Under the pieces are notes generated by a model. That model had not been told where the DNA came from. It ran no database searches and was given only the letters and a program-made list of their open reading frames with translations. From an uncultured Erysipelotrichaceae bacterium (GTDB lineage: Bacteria > Bacillota_I > Bacilli_A > Erysipelotrichales > Erysipelotrichaceae), in the NCBI GenBank assembly GCA_902803275.1, contig CADCPE010000296.1, positions 1 to 5,567 on the forward strand: a DNA stretch of 5,567 nt. The letters run 5' to 3'. This document shows, piece by piece, positions 1 through 5,490 of the stretch. Position 1 is the first letter of the stretch. Every line of letters begins with the position of its first letter. Both the position numbers and the translations under genes were made by a program.

Positions 1-85
1 CCCCGGATGGCGGAATTGGCAGACGCGCACGACTCAAAATCGTGTGGAGCAATCCATGTCGGTTCGACCCCGACTCTGGGGACCA
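1..85 (+). tRNA. tRNA-Leu (anticodon CAA)
   Basis: Complete class II leucine tRNA reading UUG codons. The acceptor stem pairs 1-7 (CCCCGGA) with 75-81 (TCTGGGG), with one G-U pair. The D stem is GCG at 10-12 with CGC at 24-26. The anticodon stem is 28-32 with 40-44, and its 7-base loop CTCAAAA places anticodon CAA at 35-37. The long variable arm pairs TGGA (45-48) with TCCA (53-56), as expected for tRNA-Leu or tRNA-Ser. The T stem is 58-62 with 70-74 around a TTCGACC loop. The discriminator is A82 and the CCA end is encoded at 83-85. The gene starts at the first base of the window, so its promoter, or upstream tRNAs of a cluster, lie outside. Confidence 0.97.
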
Positions 86-94
86 TTGGTCATG

Positions 95-122
95 AAAAGT
101 ACGGAATAACCGTACTTTTTTT
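95..122 (+). terminator. rho-independent terminator after tRNA-Leu
   Basis: A 10-bp perfect stem pairs AAAAGTACGG (95-104) with CCGTACTTTT (110-119) around the 5-base loop AATAA, and the T run continues to 122 (seven T in a row from 116). It lies 9 bases after the CCA end of the tRNA and should end that transcript. On the minus strand the same hairpin is followed by only four T and then C, so it could also act, less strongly, as the terminator of the convergent operon that ends at 173. Confidence 0.92.
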
Positions 123-172
123 ATCTGAAATTATAATCCTTTAAATCATATCGTTATCAAAATAACATCAAT

Positions 173-697
173 TCACAGCATTATATAAGTACGAAATCCT
201 CGCACAGAATAGTAGGAATCCGCACTGTTATGAAAAGTAAAGACTTTTCCGTATCTTCGTTCACAGAACAAGGCCCCGCCTTTTGTTCTGATCTCTTCAG
301 GCGTCATGATCCATGAAGATGTTTTAAGATCGAATTCAGAAAGCTGCTGAAGTCTATAGTATAGTTCTTCTGTCATCAGAGAAGATCCTATCATCTGTGC
401 CATAGCCAATGCACTTCCTGCAGGAGGATTCTTAGTGCGTTTTTTCAAAGCTTCATCATCGTAGCAAAGACTTCTTCTTTTCAGTGGCGTTTCCTTAGCA
501 CAGTCGCAGAAGATGAGTTTTCCAGTTTTATCATCAAATCCGATAGTATCCGGTTCACCACCGCTTTCTTCCATTTTCTCCAATATGCTCAATGCTTCTT
601 TATTCTCATTCAGGATCTTTTCTACTGCAGACCATTCCAGTTGAGGATGAAGATCCATATTGTTTGAGAATCTTTCTTTCAATATTTCCAATTGCAT
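173..697 (-). CDS. DUF4256 family protein, last gene of the operon
   Basis: A 174-residue soluble protein with no signal peptide or membrane segment. I recognise it as DUF4256 (function unknown) from several blocks: SGGEPD (45-50), FCDCAKE (63-69), RRSLCYD (74-80), KTSSW (125-129), GGALFCERRYG (140-150) and the C-terminal FHNSADSYYSVRGFR (155-169). The length is near the family's usual size (about 180-190 residues from memory), so it appears complete. The start is supported by AAAGAGG at 703-709, five bases before the ATG. It begins 35 bases after the stop of the radical SAM gene with no terminator between, so it is probably the distal gene of that operon. Conserved Cys64, Cys66, Cys78 and Cys145, with acidic and arginine residues, could form a metal or active site, but this is speculation. 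Assignment to the family is firm; the role is unknown. Confidence 0.88.
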   Translation of the reverse strand: MQLEILKERFSNNMDLHPQLEWSAVEKILNENKEALSILEKMEESGGEPDTIGFDDKTGKLIFCDCAKETPLKRRSLCYDDEALKKRTKNPPAGSALAMAQMIGSSLMTEELYYRLQQLSEFDLKTSSWIMTPEEIRTKGGALFCERRYGKVFTFHNSADSYYSVRGFRTYIML

Positions 698-732
698 AGT
701 TACCTCTTTAATTCTATTCTATATATTTCAGC

Positions 733-1575
733 TCAACAGTTTCCGGTATATACATAGTTGAGCTTTTCTCTAGCTATATCCGCAAGTTCATAAACTTTTG
801 AAACATCCGTTGCCTTGCGGTCCGTCATTTTAAAACACGGAAAGAAACGGGAGATATGCAGCGGAATATCTTTTCCGTTTTGCAGTGATGCTACCCATGA
901 AGACAGATTTCTAATATGTTGGACAGAATCGTTTTCATCAGGAATGATAAGAGTCGTCAGTTCAACATGGCAATGCTTATTTGCTTCTTCAATAAATCTT
1001 AATACCTGGTCCCTGTTTCCCTTAAGCAATTTCGCATAGAAATCATCATCAAAGCTCTTAAGATCTATATTCATGGCATCGATATAGGGAATGATCTTGT
1101 TTAAGATCGAAAGTTCTATCATACCGTTTGTGACCAGGACATTTTTCATACCGTTTTCATGTATGAGTCTGGCGCAATCCAGAACATATTCATAGCCGAT
1201 CAAGGGCTCGTTATATGTATAGGCAACACCGATATTGCCTTTATCTTTATATAGCAAGGCAATGTTGAGAAGTTCTTCAGGACAGATGTCTCTGGCTCTT
1301 GAGGCCAGATATTCAACGCCATCTGACCATGAGATCTCATAATTCTGGCAATACGGGCAGTGAAGATTGCAGCCGAAACTCCCTACGGATATGATCCTTG
1401 AACCGGGAAAGAATCTTTTTAAAGGCTTCTTTTCAATCGGATCCAAAGCAATGGAAGTTACTTTACCGTAATTAAAAGCGGTGACTTCACCATCCCTGCA
1501 CGTCCTGCCCTTGCAGAATCCCAGTCTTCCTTCTGCAATATCGCAATGTCTGAAACAAACTTCACATACTGCCAT
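733..1575 (-). CDS. amrS: AmmeMemoRadiSam system radical SAM enzyme (short form)
   Basis: Radical SAM enzyme of 280 residues, related to pyruvate formate-lyase activating enzyme and partner of the AMMECR1 and Memo proteins. It should bind a 4Fe-4S cluster and cleave S-adenosylmethionine; its substrate is not known. The cluster motif CxxxCxxC is C69, C73 and C76 (GCNLHCPYCQN). An N-terminal cysteine block (C4, C7, C11, C21, C26) resembles a small metal-binding module. The segments DPIEKKPLKRFFPGS (45-59), AYTYNEP (118-124) and LHISRFFPCFKM (239-250) are typical of this subfamily. The protein stops at YVYTGNC, whereas longer members (about 330 residues from memory) continue with a Cys-rich tail. 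Its ATG is two bases after the stop of the AMMECR1 fusion gene, and the only ribosome-site candidate is a distant AAGG, so translation is probably coupled to the upstream gene. Confidence 0.93.
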   Translation of the reverse strand: MAVCEVCFRHCDIAEGRLGFCKGRTCRDGEVTAFNYGKVTSIALDPIEKKPLKRFFPGSRIISVGSFGCNLHCPYCQNYEISWSDGVEYLASRARDICPEELLNIALLYKDKGNIGVAYTYNEPLIGYEYVLDCARLIHENGMKNVLVTNGMIELSILNKIIPYIDAMNIDLKSFDDDFYAKLLKGNRDQVLRFIEEANKHCHVELTTLIIPDENDSVQHIRNLSSWVASLQNGKDIPLHISRFFPCFKMTDRKATDVSKVYELADIAREKLNYVYTGNC

Positions 1576-1577
1576 TA

Positions 1578-2963
1578 CTAATAATGCCTTACAACTTCAA
1601 AACGCGACAAATGATAGTCTTCATCAGGACCAATTCCGCCTTTCTGCCTGGCGATCTCTATCTGTTCGTCTACTGTATCAACGCCCTCAAGATCAGGAAG
1701 CAGAAGCCCTCTTCTGTTGCCACAGCTGACAATCACGCCATATCTCTTCACATCGAGCTGATCTTTTGAATCGATATCTTCAATATCTCCCAGGACGTCA
1801 ACATTTATTTCCAGCTGTTCTAATTCTTCAGGACCTATCGGATTGAACCGTGGGTCTTCTGAACAGGCACTGATTGCATTCTCTATTATCTCTTTCGCAA
1901 GATTTTCTCTTGTTGCCATAATCGTACCGATACAGCCTCTTAGTCTTCCGTTTTTATGGATCGATACAAAAGCCCCCGCTTTTCTGTTCAACAGTTCATT
2001 ATCGATATCTTCATCTATTTTCAGATGCTTATGATATAAAACATAGTTCTCGATCGCTCTTCTTGCGAGTCTGACATATGCATCTGATTTTTCATTCATG
2101 ATCGAAAGCTTCCTTTTCATTTTTTCCTTATACTGTTCAAGGAAATGTCTATTAACATTATCTTCTTGAGGATAGAAAGAACAGATCCCATATCCAACAC
2201 CGGTAATATCTTCATGTGAATACTGTGAAGCCTTAATATCGATCCCGTCGAACACGCCGGCCATGATCGTGAATGAGCGGTGTCCGCACTCGGCAGCTTT
2301 GTCCAGAAAATCTTCTGAAAAATCAAATAATTCACCGAATGCCGCTCTTGAACATACATCCATTATTCTTGCGTCATATTCAGGACCCTCTTTAGCAAAG
2401 CCATAAGGACCATATTCCTGCAGTTTGTGAGACAGATCCCCGCTGCCGATAAATACAGCTTTTCTGTGAAGATCATTTACCGCTTTTTTGATATACATGC
2501 CAAGGCGATAATGATCACTCAGATCCAGGCCGGATAATCCGATCCTTATGATTTTTCCTTCCTTGTATTTCTTTCTGATGAAATATAAAGGCACTAGTGT
2601 TCCATGATCCAGTTCTGGATCTCTTTGGCCAAGTGTTCCGGCAGGAAAATCATCATGTTTTGTCAGATCGCAGATCCTTTCTCTTAATTCAGCATCATAC
2701 TCTTCTTCAAAAAAAATATTTGGTGCATTGAATCTTCCAAAAGATCCGCTTGCGCTTGTTCCGGGAGAAATATGAAAATAATCCGCATACATTATAGAAT
2801 GAGGACTGCTTATGATAATTACTTCTGGTCTTATTTCAGCAATTTCATCTGCGATCTTTTCATAGGCATCGATCGTAGTTTTGATCTTTCTTTCTTCACC
2901 CCTTCCGATATCGGGAATGATCATCGGCGGATGCGGAACCATGAACCCGGCAACAACTGACAT
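1578..2963 (-). CDS. AmmeMemoRadiSam protein A: LigB/Memo-type domain fused to AMMECR1
   Basis: A 461-residue cytoplasmic fusion. Residues 1 to about 265 form a class III extradiol-dioxygenase-type (LigB) domain related to Memo, with likely metal and catalytic sites at H11 (VPHPP), H55 (SSPH), H120 (LDHGTLVPLYFI), the GSGDLSH block at 173-179 and CGH at 226-228. The motif style (LDHGTLVP, GSGDLSH) is closer to LigB than to Memo, which has EHS-type motifs. After a charged helical linker (270-295), residues about 296-461 form AMMECR1, with its hallmark LRGCIGT at 341-347 and a SEDPRF block at 368-373. AMMECR1 biochemistry is unknown. The start is supported by AGGTGAT at 2967-2973, which overlaps the stop codon of the upstream gene (8-base gap) and implies coupling. 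It is followed after two bases by the radical SAM gene, completing the three-part system with two polypeptides. Confidence 0.93.
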   Translation of the reverse strand: MSVVAGFMVPHPPMIIPDIGRGEERKIKTTIDAYEKIADEIAEIRPEVIIISSPHSIMYADYFHISPGTSASGSFGRFNAPNIFFEEEYDAELRERICDLTKHDDFPAGTLGQRDPELDHGTLVPLYFIRKKYKEGKIIRIGLSGLDLSDHYRLGMYIKKAVNDLHRKAVFIGSGDLSHKLQEYGPYGFAKEGPEYDARIMDVCSRAAFGELFDFSEDFLDKAAECGHRSFTIMAGVFDGIDIKASQYSHEDITGVGYGICSFYPQEDNVNRHFLEQYKEKMKRKLSIMNEKSDAYVRLARRAIENYVLYHKHLKIDEDIDNELLNRKAGAFVSIHKNGRLRGCIGTIMATRENLAKEIIENAISACSEDPRFNPIGPEELEQLEINVDVLGDIEDIDSKDQLDVKRYGVIVSCGNRRGLLLPDLEGVDTVDEQIEIARQKGGIGPDEDYHLSRFEVVRHY

Positions 2964-2971
2964 AATATCAC

Positions 2972-3838
2972 CTAGCTTTCTTGAACATAATCAGGATTTA
3001 TAGGGAACGAAAGGCTCGTATCCCATCTGACGCTGTCCGCATGGGCGATACATGTCTTTACATGAGCGCTTTGATCATCAGCAACAAATAGTGCGTATTC
3101 TTCCAGCATTTTTGCCGGAGCCGTATCTGTCAGAGTCACCCACGGGATGTAGTTTCTTTCAGTTGACTTATAGGCGTTGGCCGGATCGATGCCATAGAAA
3201 TCAGAAGGTTTCAGATCATTGCGGTCAGCATTCTTTTTAAAGCCTATCAGCAAAACAAAGTGTTCAGAAGCAGAACGATCCTGAGGCTTATCGGTAACTG
3301 TGGTTGCGTAAGTGCCGCTCGTGTAGATTATTGCAGGTCTTCCATTGTCGATCTGATCATAGGCTTTCTTTAAAACTTCTTCCAAAGGATCTTTTCTGGC
3401 TATATCGTGAAAGCCGGCTGCGCTCCAAACAGCGCCATCATCCCAATAGTCATATGGATTCACATTAAAGCTTCCGTCCAGGATCGCTTTGGCATAAGCC
3501 AGACAGAATATGCTGCAGTTTTCTTTGCCCTGTTCTCCAATATTAAGGATCAGCCTTCTGTCAAAATCCAGCATCTTATAGACTGTCTCCTTATCTTCTT
3601 CAGCGCTTTGAGTCTGCGGCTGCTGTTCTGCAACTGTCTGCGGTGTCGTCTGCGTCTGACTTGAAGGATCAGGTTCATCCTGTTTTTCTTCCGATTTATC
3701 CTGTGTGTCCTCCTGGGTCATCTGCATAAGCTGAGCGGAAGGATCATCGCTGTTTTTATCCAGCACGAAAACGGCTTTTATAACCAGAAAAGTTACAGCT
3801 GCCGTCAATAATAATGCAATAAGTATTGTTTTGCTCAT
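2972..3838 (-). CDS. membrane-anchored C39/papain-like cysteine peptidase domain protein
   Basis: A 288-residue protein, first gene of the operon. Residues 4-25 form one hydrophobic segment after a short positive start (MSK), a likely signal anchor. A hydrophilic Gln/Thr/Glu/Asp-rich linker follows (about 30-85), so the rest should lie outside the membrane. The folded part (about 86-288) shows the order expected of a C39-like or papain-like cysteine peptidase: Q103 five residues before C108 (GEQGKENCSIFC), then H193 (SEHFVLLIGF) and D218 (YGIDPANAY). This fits the Peptidase_C39_2-type pattern, which includes extracellular hydrolases and inactive relatives; I see no specific substrate clue. 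A second cysteine, C112, lies one helical turn later. In-frame stops lie just upstream and later starts would remove the anchor, so ATG at 3838 is the likely start although no Shine-Dalgarno is present. Peptidase activity is inferred, not shown. Confidence 0.75.
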   Translation of the reverse strand: MSKTILIALLLTAAVTFLVIKAVFVLDKNSDDPSAQLMQMTQEDTQDKSEEKQDEPDPSSQTQTTPQTVAEQQPQTQSAEEDKETVYKMLDFDRRLILNIGEQGKENCSIFCLAYAKAILDGSFNVNPYDYWDDGAVWSAAGFHDIARKDPLEEVLKKAYDQIDNGRPAIIYTSGTYATTVTDKPQDRSASEHFVLLIGFKKNADRNDLKPSDFYGIDPANAYKSTERNYIPWVTLTDTAPAKMLEEYALFVADDQSAHVKTCIAHADSVRWDTSLSFPINPDYVQES

Positions 3839-3849
3839 ATCTATAATTC

Positions 3850-3855
3850 ATTATA
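3850..3855 (-). promoter_or_regulatory. -10 box (TATAAT) of the minus-strand operon
   Basis: A perfect TATAAT consensus, read on the minus strand as TTGTATAATG, lies 11 bases before the ATG at 3838. Transcription starting about 7 bases after the box would leave a leader of only about 4-6 bases. No good -35 element is found at 16-18 bases upstream. If used, the operon's first gene would be translated from a leaderless or near-leaderless mRNA, which agrees with its missing ribosome binding site. Confidence 0.5.
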
Positions 3856-3873
3856 CAAAAGAAGCAGGATGTA

Positions 3874-3885
3874 TTTTGTACAAAA
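3874..3885. promoter_or_regulatory. perfect 12-bp palindrome TTTTGTACAAAA, candidate operator
   Basis: TTTTGTACAAAA reads the same on both strands. It lies 18 bases upstream of the minus-strand TATAAT box, about where the -35 region would be. Its half-site TTTTGTA occurs again on the minus strand at 3854-3860, exactly 25 bases downstream and running into the TATAAT box. Two equivalent half-sites overlapping a promoter are typical of a repressor site, but AT-rich palindromes of this size also arise by chance. Confidence 0.35.
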
Positions 3886-3928
3886 ATTCAGCACAGCTTC
3901 ACATTTTGACCTTATACTAAAAATATAA

Positions 3929-3945
3929 GATGCCTTATCGGCATC
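3929..3945. promoter_or_regulatory. inverted repeat GATGCC-N5-GGCATC in the divergent intergenic region
   Basis: Six-base perfect arms, GATGCC (3929-3934) and GGCATC (3940-3945), surround TTATC. It follows two -10-like strings on the + strand, TATACT (3913-3918) and TATAAG (3924-3929), neither with a convincing -35. It could be a regulator-binding site or a small 5' leader hairpin of the zinc ribbon gene. There is no T run after it, so it is not a terminator. Confidence 0.35.
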
Positions 3946-3948
3946 ACA

Positions 3949-3963
3949 TATCATCCGATGATA
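3949..3963. promoter_or_regulatory. 15-bp palindrome TATCATC-C-GATGATA next to a ribosome binding site
   Basis: Seven-base perfect arms, TATCATC and GATGATA, flank a single central C. The repeat ends four bases before the AAAGGAG ribosome binding site (3968-3974) of the gene at 3981. A bound protein here could block transcription. As RNA the one-base loop would be too tight, so only about five pairs could form, making a DNA site more likely than an RNA hairpin. Confidence 0.35.
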
Positions 3964-3980
3964 ATTGAAAGGAGCAAATT

Positions 3981-4808
3981 ATGTCATATTGTCCATATTG
4001 CGGAAGACAGGTTTCCGATGACATGTCTTTCTGCCCTGGCTGCGGTGCCTCATTGAATAACGAAACAAGATCCTATACGGTCAGCGAAGATATCGGATCG
4101 GCATATGGAGACTACAAGATCTTTATAACCGGTCTGGGCACTGCCAAAAAAGCCAATGTAATAGATCTTCTGGAAGACGTTATGGGTTATACGACTACTT
4201 CTGCTACCAATCTGGTAAACAATATACCTGTACAGATTGCCGGAAATCTTTCCCTGAAACAGGCGGCAGTCGTTGCACAGGCGTTTGAAGAGTACGGTGT
4301 TGAACTTAGCGTTACTAACGGCGATGAAATCGAAGATATCTCCGCACAGACTTCAGCAAATTCACTGTTTAACTACGATGGTTCATTTTTGACATCAGCG
4401 GCAGTCATTCTGGCAACTCTAGGAGCTACGAACCGTCTAAGAAGCATTGTAAGGCCAAGAAAACCTTCGTTTTTGGAAATGCTTTTCCATTCCCTTTTCA
4501 ACACGGGATTAAGAACACCTGTTCACATCAGAAGAAGCATCCGACCACGAAACGTAGCCTTCAGATCCAATAATTTAAAGGCAAGGCGTCCGACGATCAA
4601 ACAGCAGCTGTTTCCGATCGGCAGTCCCTTCAGCTACAACAAAAGGCCTTCAAATGCCATGCATATCGGTACCGGCTATACCGGACGAAACAATAAGTCA
4701 GCCAACAGTCATAAAGCAAAGCCTTCTTTTGGCTCTCCTGTAGGAACCGGGATGATCAATAAACCGATCGGTCCTCAAAGAAGTGCCAATAAGAAAAAAC
4801 CAAAATAA
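3981..4808 (+). CDS. zinc ribbon protein with ribosomal L7/L12 C-terminal-like domain and basic tail
   Basis: A 275-residue protein of unknown role. Residues 3-25 form a zinc ribbon with CPYCG and CPGCG knuckles (C4, C7, C18, C21). Residues about 44-113 resemble the C-terminal domain of ribosomal protein L7/L12 in length and pattern: YKIFITGLG, then NVIDLLEDVMGY, ATNLVNNIP, and LSLKQAAVVAQAFEEYGVELSV match the strand-helix-helix-strand-helix-strand order of that fold. A short hydrophobic stretch (136-149) follows, too short for a sure membrane helix. The tail (about 151-275) is rich in Arg, Lys, Asn, Ser, Gly and Pro, looks disordered and strongly basic, and repeats an RSI-RPR-type motif near 154-160 and 185-190. 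Such a tail could bind RNA, DNA or the cell surface. The start is firm: AAAGGAG lies six bases before ATG. It appears to be a single-gene unit ending at a terminator. Confidence 0.85.
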   Translation: MSYCPYCGRQVSDDMSFCPGCGASLNNETRSYTVSEDIGSAYGDYKIFITGLGTAKKANVIDLLEDVMGYTTTSATNLVNNIPVQIAGNLSLKQAAVVAQAFEEYGVELSVTNGDEIEDISAQTSANSLFNYDGSFLTSAAVILATLGATNRLRSIVRPRKPSFLEMLFHSLFNTGLRTPVHIRRSIRPRNVAFRSNNLKARRPTIKQQLFPIGSPFSYNKRPSNAMHIGTGYTGRNNKSANSHKAKPSFGSPVGTGMINKPIGPQRSANKKKPK

Positions 4809-4810
4809 TC

Positions 4811-4841
4811 AAGATCACAGTCACATTGCACTGTGATTTTT
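4811..4841 (+). terminator. rho-independent terminator after the zinc ribbon gene
   Basis: An 8-bp perfect stem, ATCACAGT (4814-4821) with ACTGTGAT (4830-4837), is extended at its base by a G-U and two A-T pairs. It has an 8-base loop and runs into TTTTT (4837-4841), with another five T at 4844-4848. It begins two bases after the stop codon region and separates this gene from the Fic-like gene. Confidence 0.85.
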
Positions 4842-4866
4842 AGTTTTTATCCGCTATTAATTCATT

Positions 4867-4896
4867 TTCAAATTTGCCGTTATTCTGGTTTACAAT
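4867..4896 (+). promoter_or_regulatory. candidate promoter of the Fic-like gene
   Basis: TACAAT (4891-4896) matches five of six -10 positions, and TTCAAA (4867-4872) is a weak -35 at 18-base spacing. It sits between the upstream terminator and the ribosome binding site at 4903-4910, where a promoter is expected because the previous transcript should have ended. A tighter TTGCCG at 4874-4879 is only 11 bases from the -10 and was not used. Confidence 0.45.
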
Positions 4897-4916
4897 ATTG
4901 TTAAAGGAAGAATACT

Positions 4917-5480
4917 ATGATCAATAAATTCACTTTAAGCAGAGCGCAGAACGTCAGATACGTCAAGCAACAGCTCGAAACCCTCATCAGCAATAATCTG
5001 GCTTTATCCAGATATGAGGATGATGATCCTTTGAAATCGGTCGCCGAACAGAATTTCCGACAAGCCTATGATTTCATCCTCAATAATCCGGATGTCGAGA
5101 ATGACTACAAGTGTCTTTTGTATCTGCATGAGATACTGATGAAAAACCTTAACAGTGATGTTAAAAGTGAATTGAACGAAACACAGATCGAAGAGCTCAA
5201 TCAGATGATCAACCAGCCTACCAGGGCAAATCTTGAGATTGCAATCGATGTGATGCTTTATATACTTGATAAAAGACTGTTTGCTGACGGAGACGTCAGA
5301 GCCGCCCTTTTATTTGCGAATAAATTCATGGTTGATAACGGCTGCGGCATCCTTACCGTTTCAAAGGATAAAAGGGATGTTTTCCGTGAAAAACTCAAGG
5401 AATACAAAGAAAACAAGGACTACGATATAAAAAACTGGATCTACATGTACTGTGTAAAAGGACCTAAACTTGATTATTAG
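4917..5480 (+). CDS. Fic-fold protein with degenerate catalytic motif
   Basis: A 187-residue soluble, mostly helical protein. Active Fic enzymes move AMP or related groups from nucleotides onto proteins through HxFx(D/E)GNGRxxR. Here the matching stretch is R120-L-F122-A-D124-G-D126-V-R128: the phenylalanine, the D-G pair and the first arginine remain, but the catalytic histidine is Arg, the Asn is Asp and the second Gly is Val. The surroundings support the family: FTLSRAQNVRYVKQQLETL (5-23), LHEILMKNL (70-78), AALLFANKFMVDNGCGIL (129-146) and the C-terminal WIYMYCVKG. Transferase activity is therefore unlikely, and it may be a binding or regulatory remnant. No inhibitory helix motif or antitoxin neighbour is seen. 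The start has AAAGGAAG at 4903-4910, six bases before ATG. The next gene begins 10 bases after its stop, so the two are probably co-transcribed. Confidence 0.7.
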   Translation: MINKFTLSRAQNVRYVKQQLETLISNNLALSRYEDDDPLKSVAEQNFRQAYDFILNNPDVENDYKCLLYLHEILMKNLNSDVKSELNETQIEELNQMINQPTRANLEIAIDVMLYILDKRLFADGDVRAALLFANKFMVDNGCGILTVSKDKRDVFREKLKEYKENKDYDIKNWIYMYCVKGPKLDY

Positions 5481-5484
5481 AGGT
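5479..5484 (+). promoter_or_regulatory. ribosome binding site overlapping the Fic-like stop codon
   Basis: AGAGGT overlaps the last two bases of the TAG stop at 5478-5480 and lies six bases before the ATG at 5491. It fixes the start of the partial gene at the window edge and suggests translational coupling with the Fic-like gene. Confidence 0.75.
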
Positions 5485-5490
5485 AGAAAA

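Noticed and set aside
153..166. Small hairpin GTTAT-CAAA-ATAAC after the operon as a terminator
   Set aside because: The stem is only five weak pairs and no T run follows on either strand; the hairpin at 95-122 is a far better terminator.
1..172. tRNA-Leu 3' end as an attachment site of an integrated element
   Set aside because: No integrase, no repeat of the tRNA 3' end elsewhere in the window, and the downstream genes are ordinary conserved families.
815..2034. Several + strand open frames of 60-85 codons opposite the radical SAM and AMMECR1 genes
   Set aside because: They are antisense to well-supported coding regions, lack family resemblance and have no convincing ribosome sites.
2117..2359. 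A separate small minus-strand gene of 80 codons
   Set aside because: It lies wholly inside the LigB-AMMECR1 gene in another frame, and that gene has clear family motifs through this stretch.
3906..3929. TTGACC (3906-3911) with TATAAG (3924-3929) as a + strand promoter
   Set aside because: The spacing is only 12 bases, too short for a normal promoter; no suitable -10 lies 16-18 bases downstream of TTGACC.
4917..5480. Fic toxin-antitoxin pair
   Set aside because: No small antitoxin gene lies next to it, and the catalytic histidine is absent, so a toxin role is not supported.
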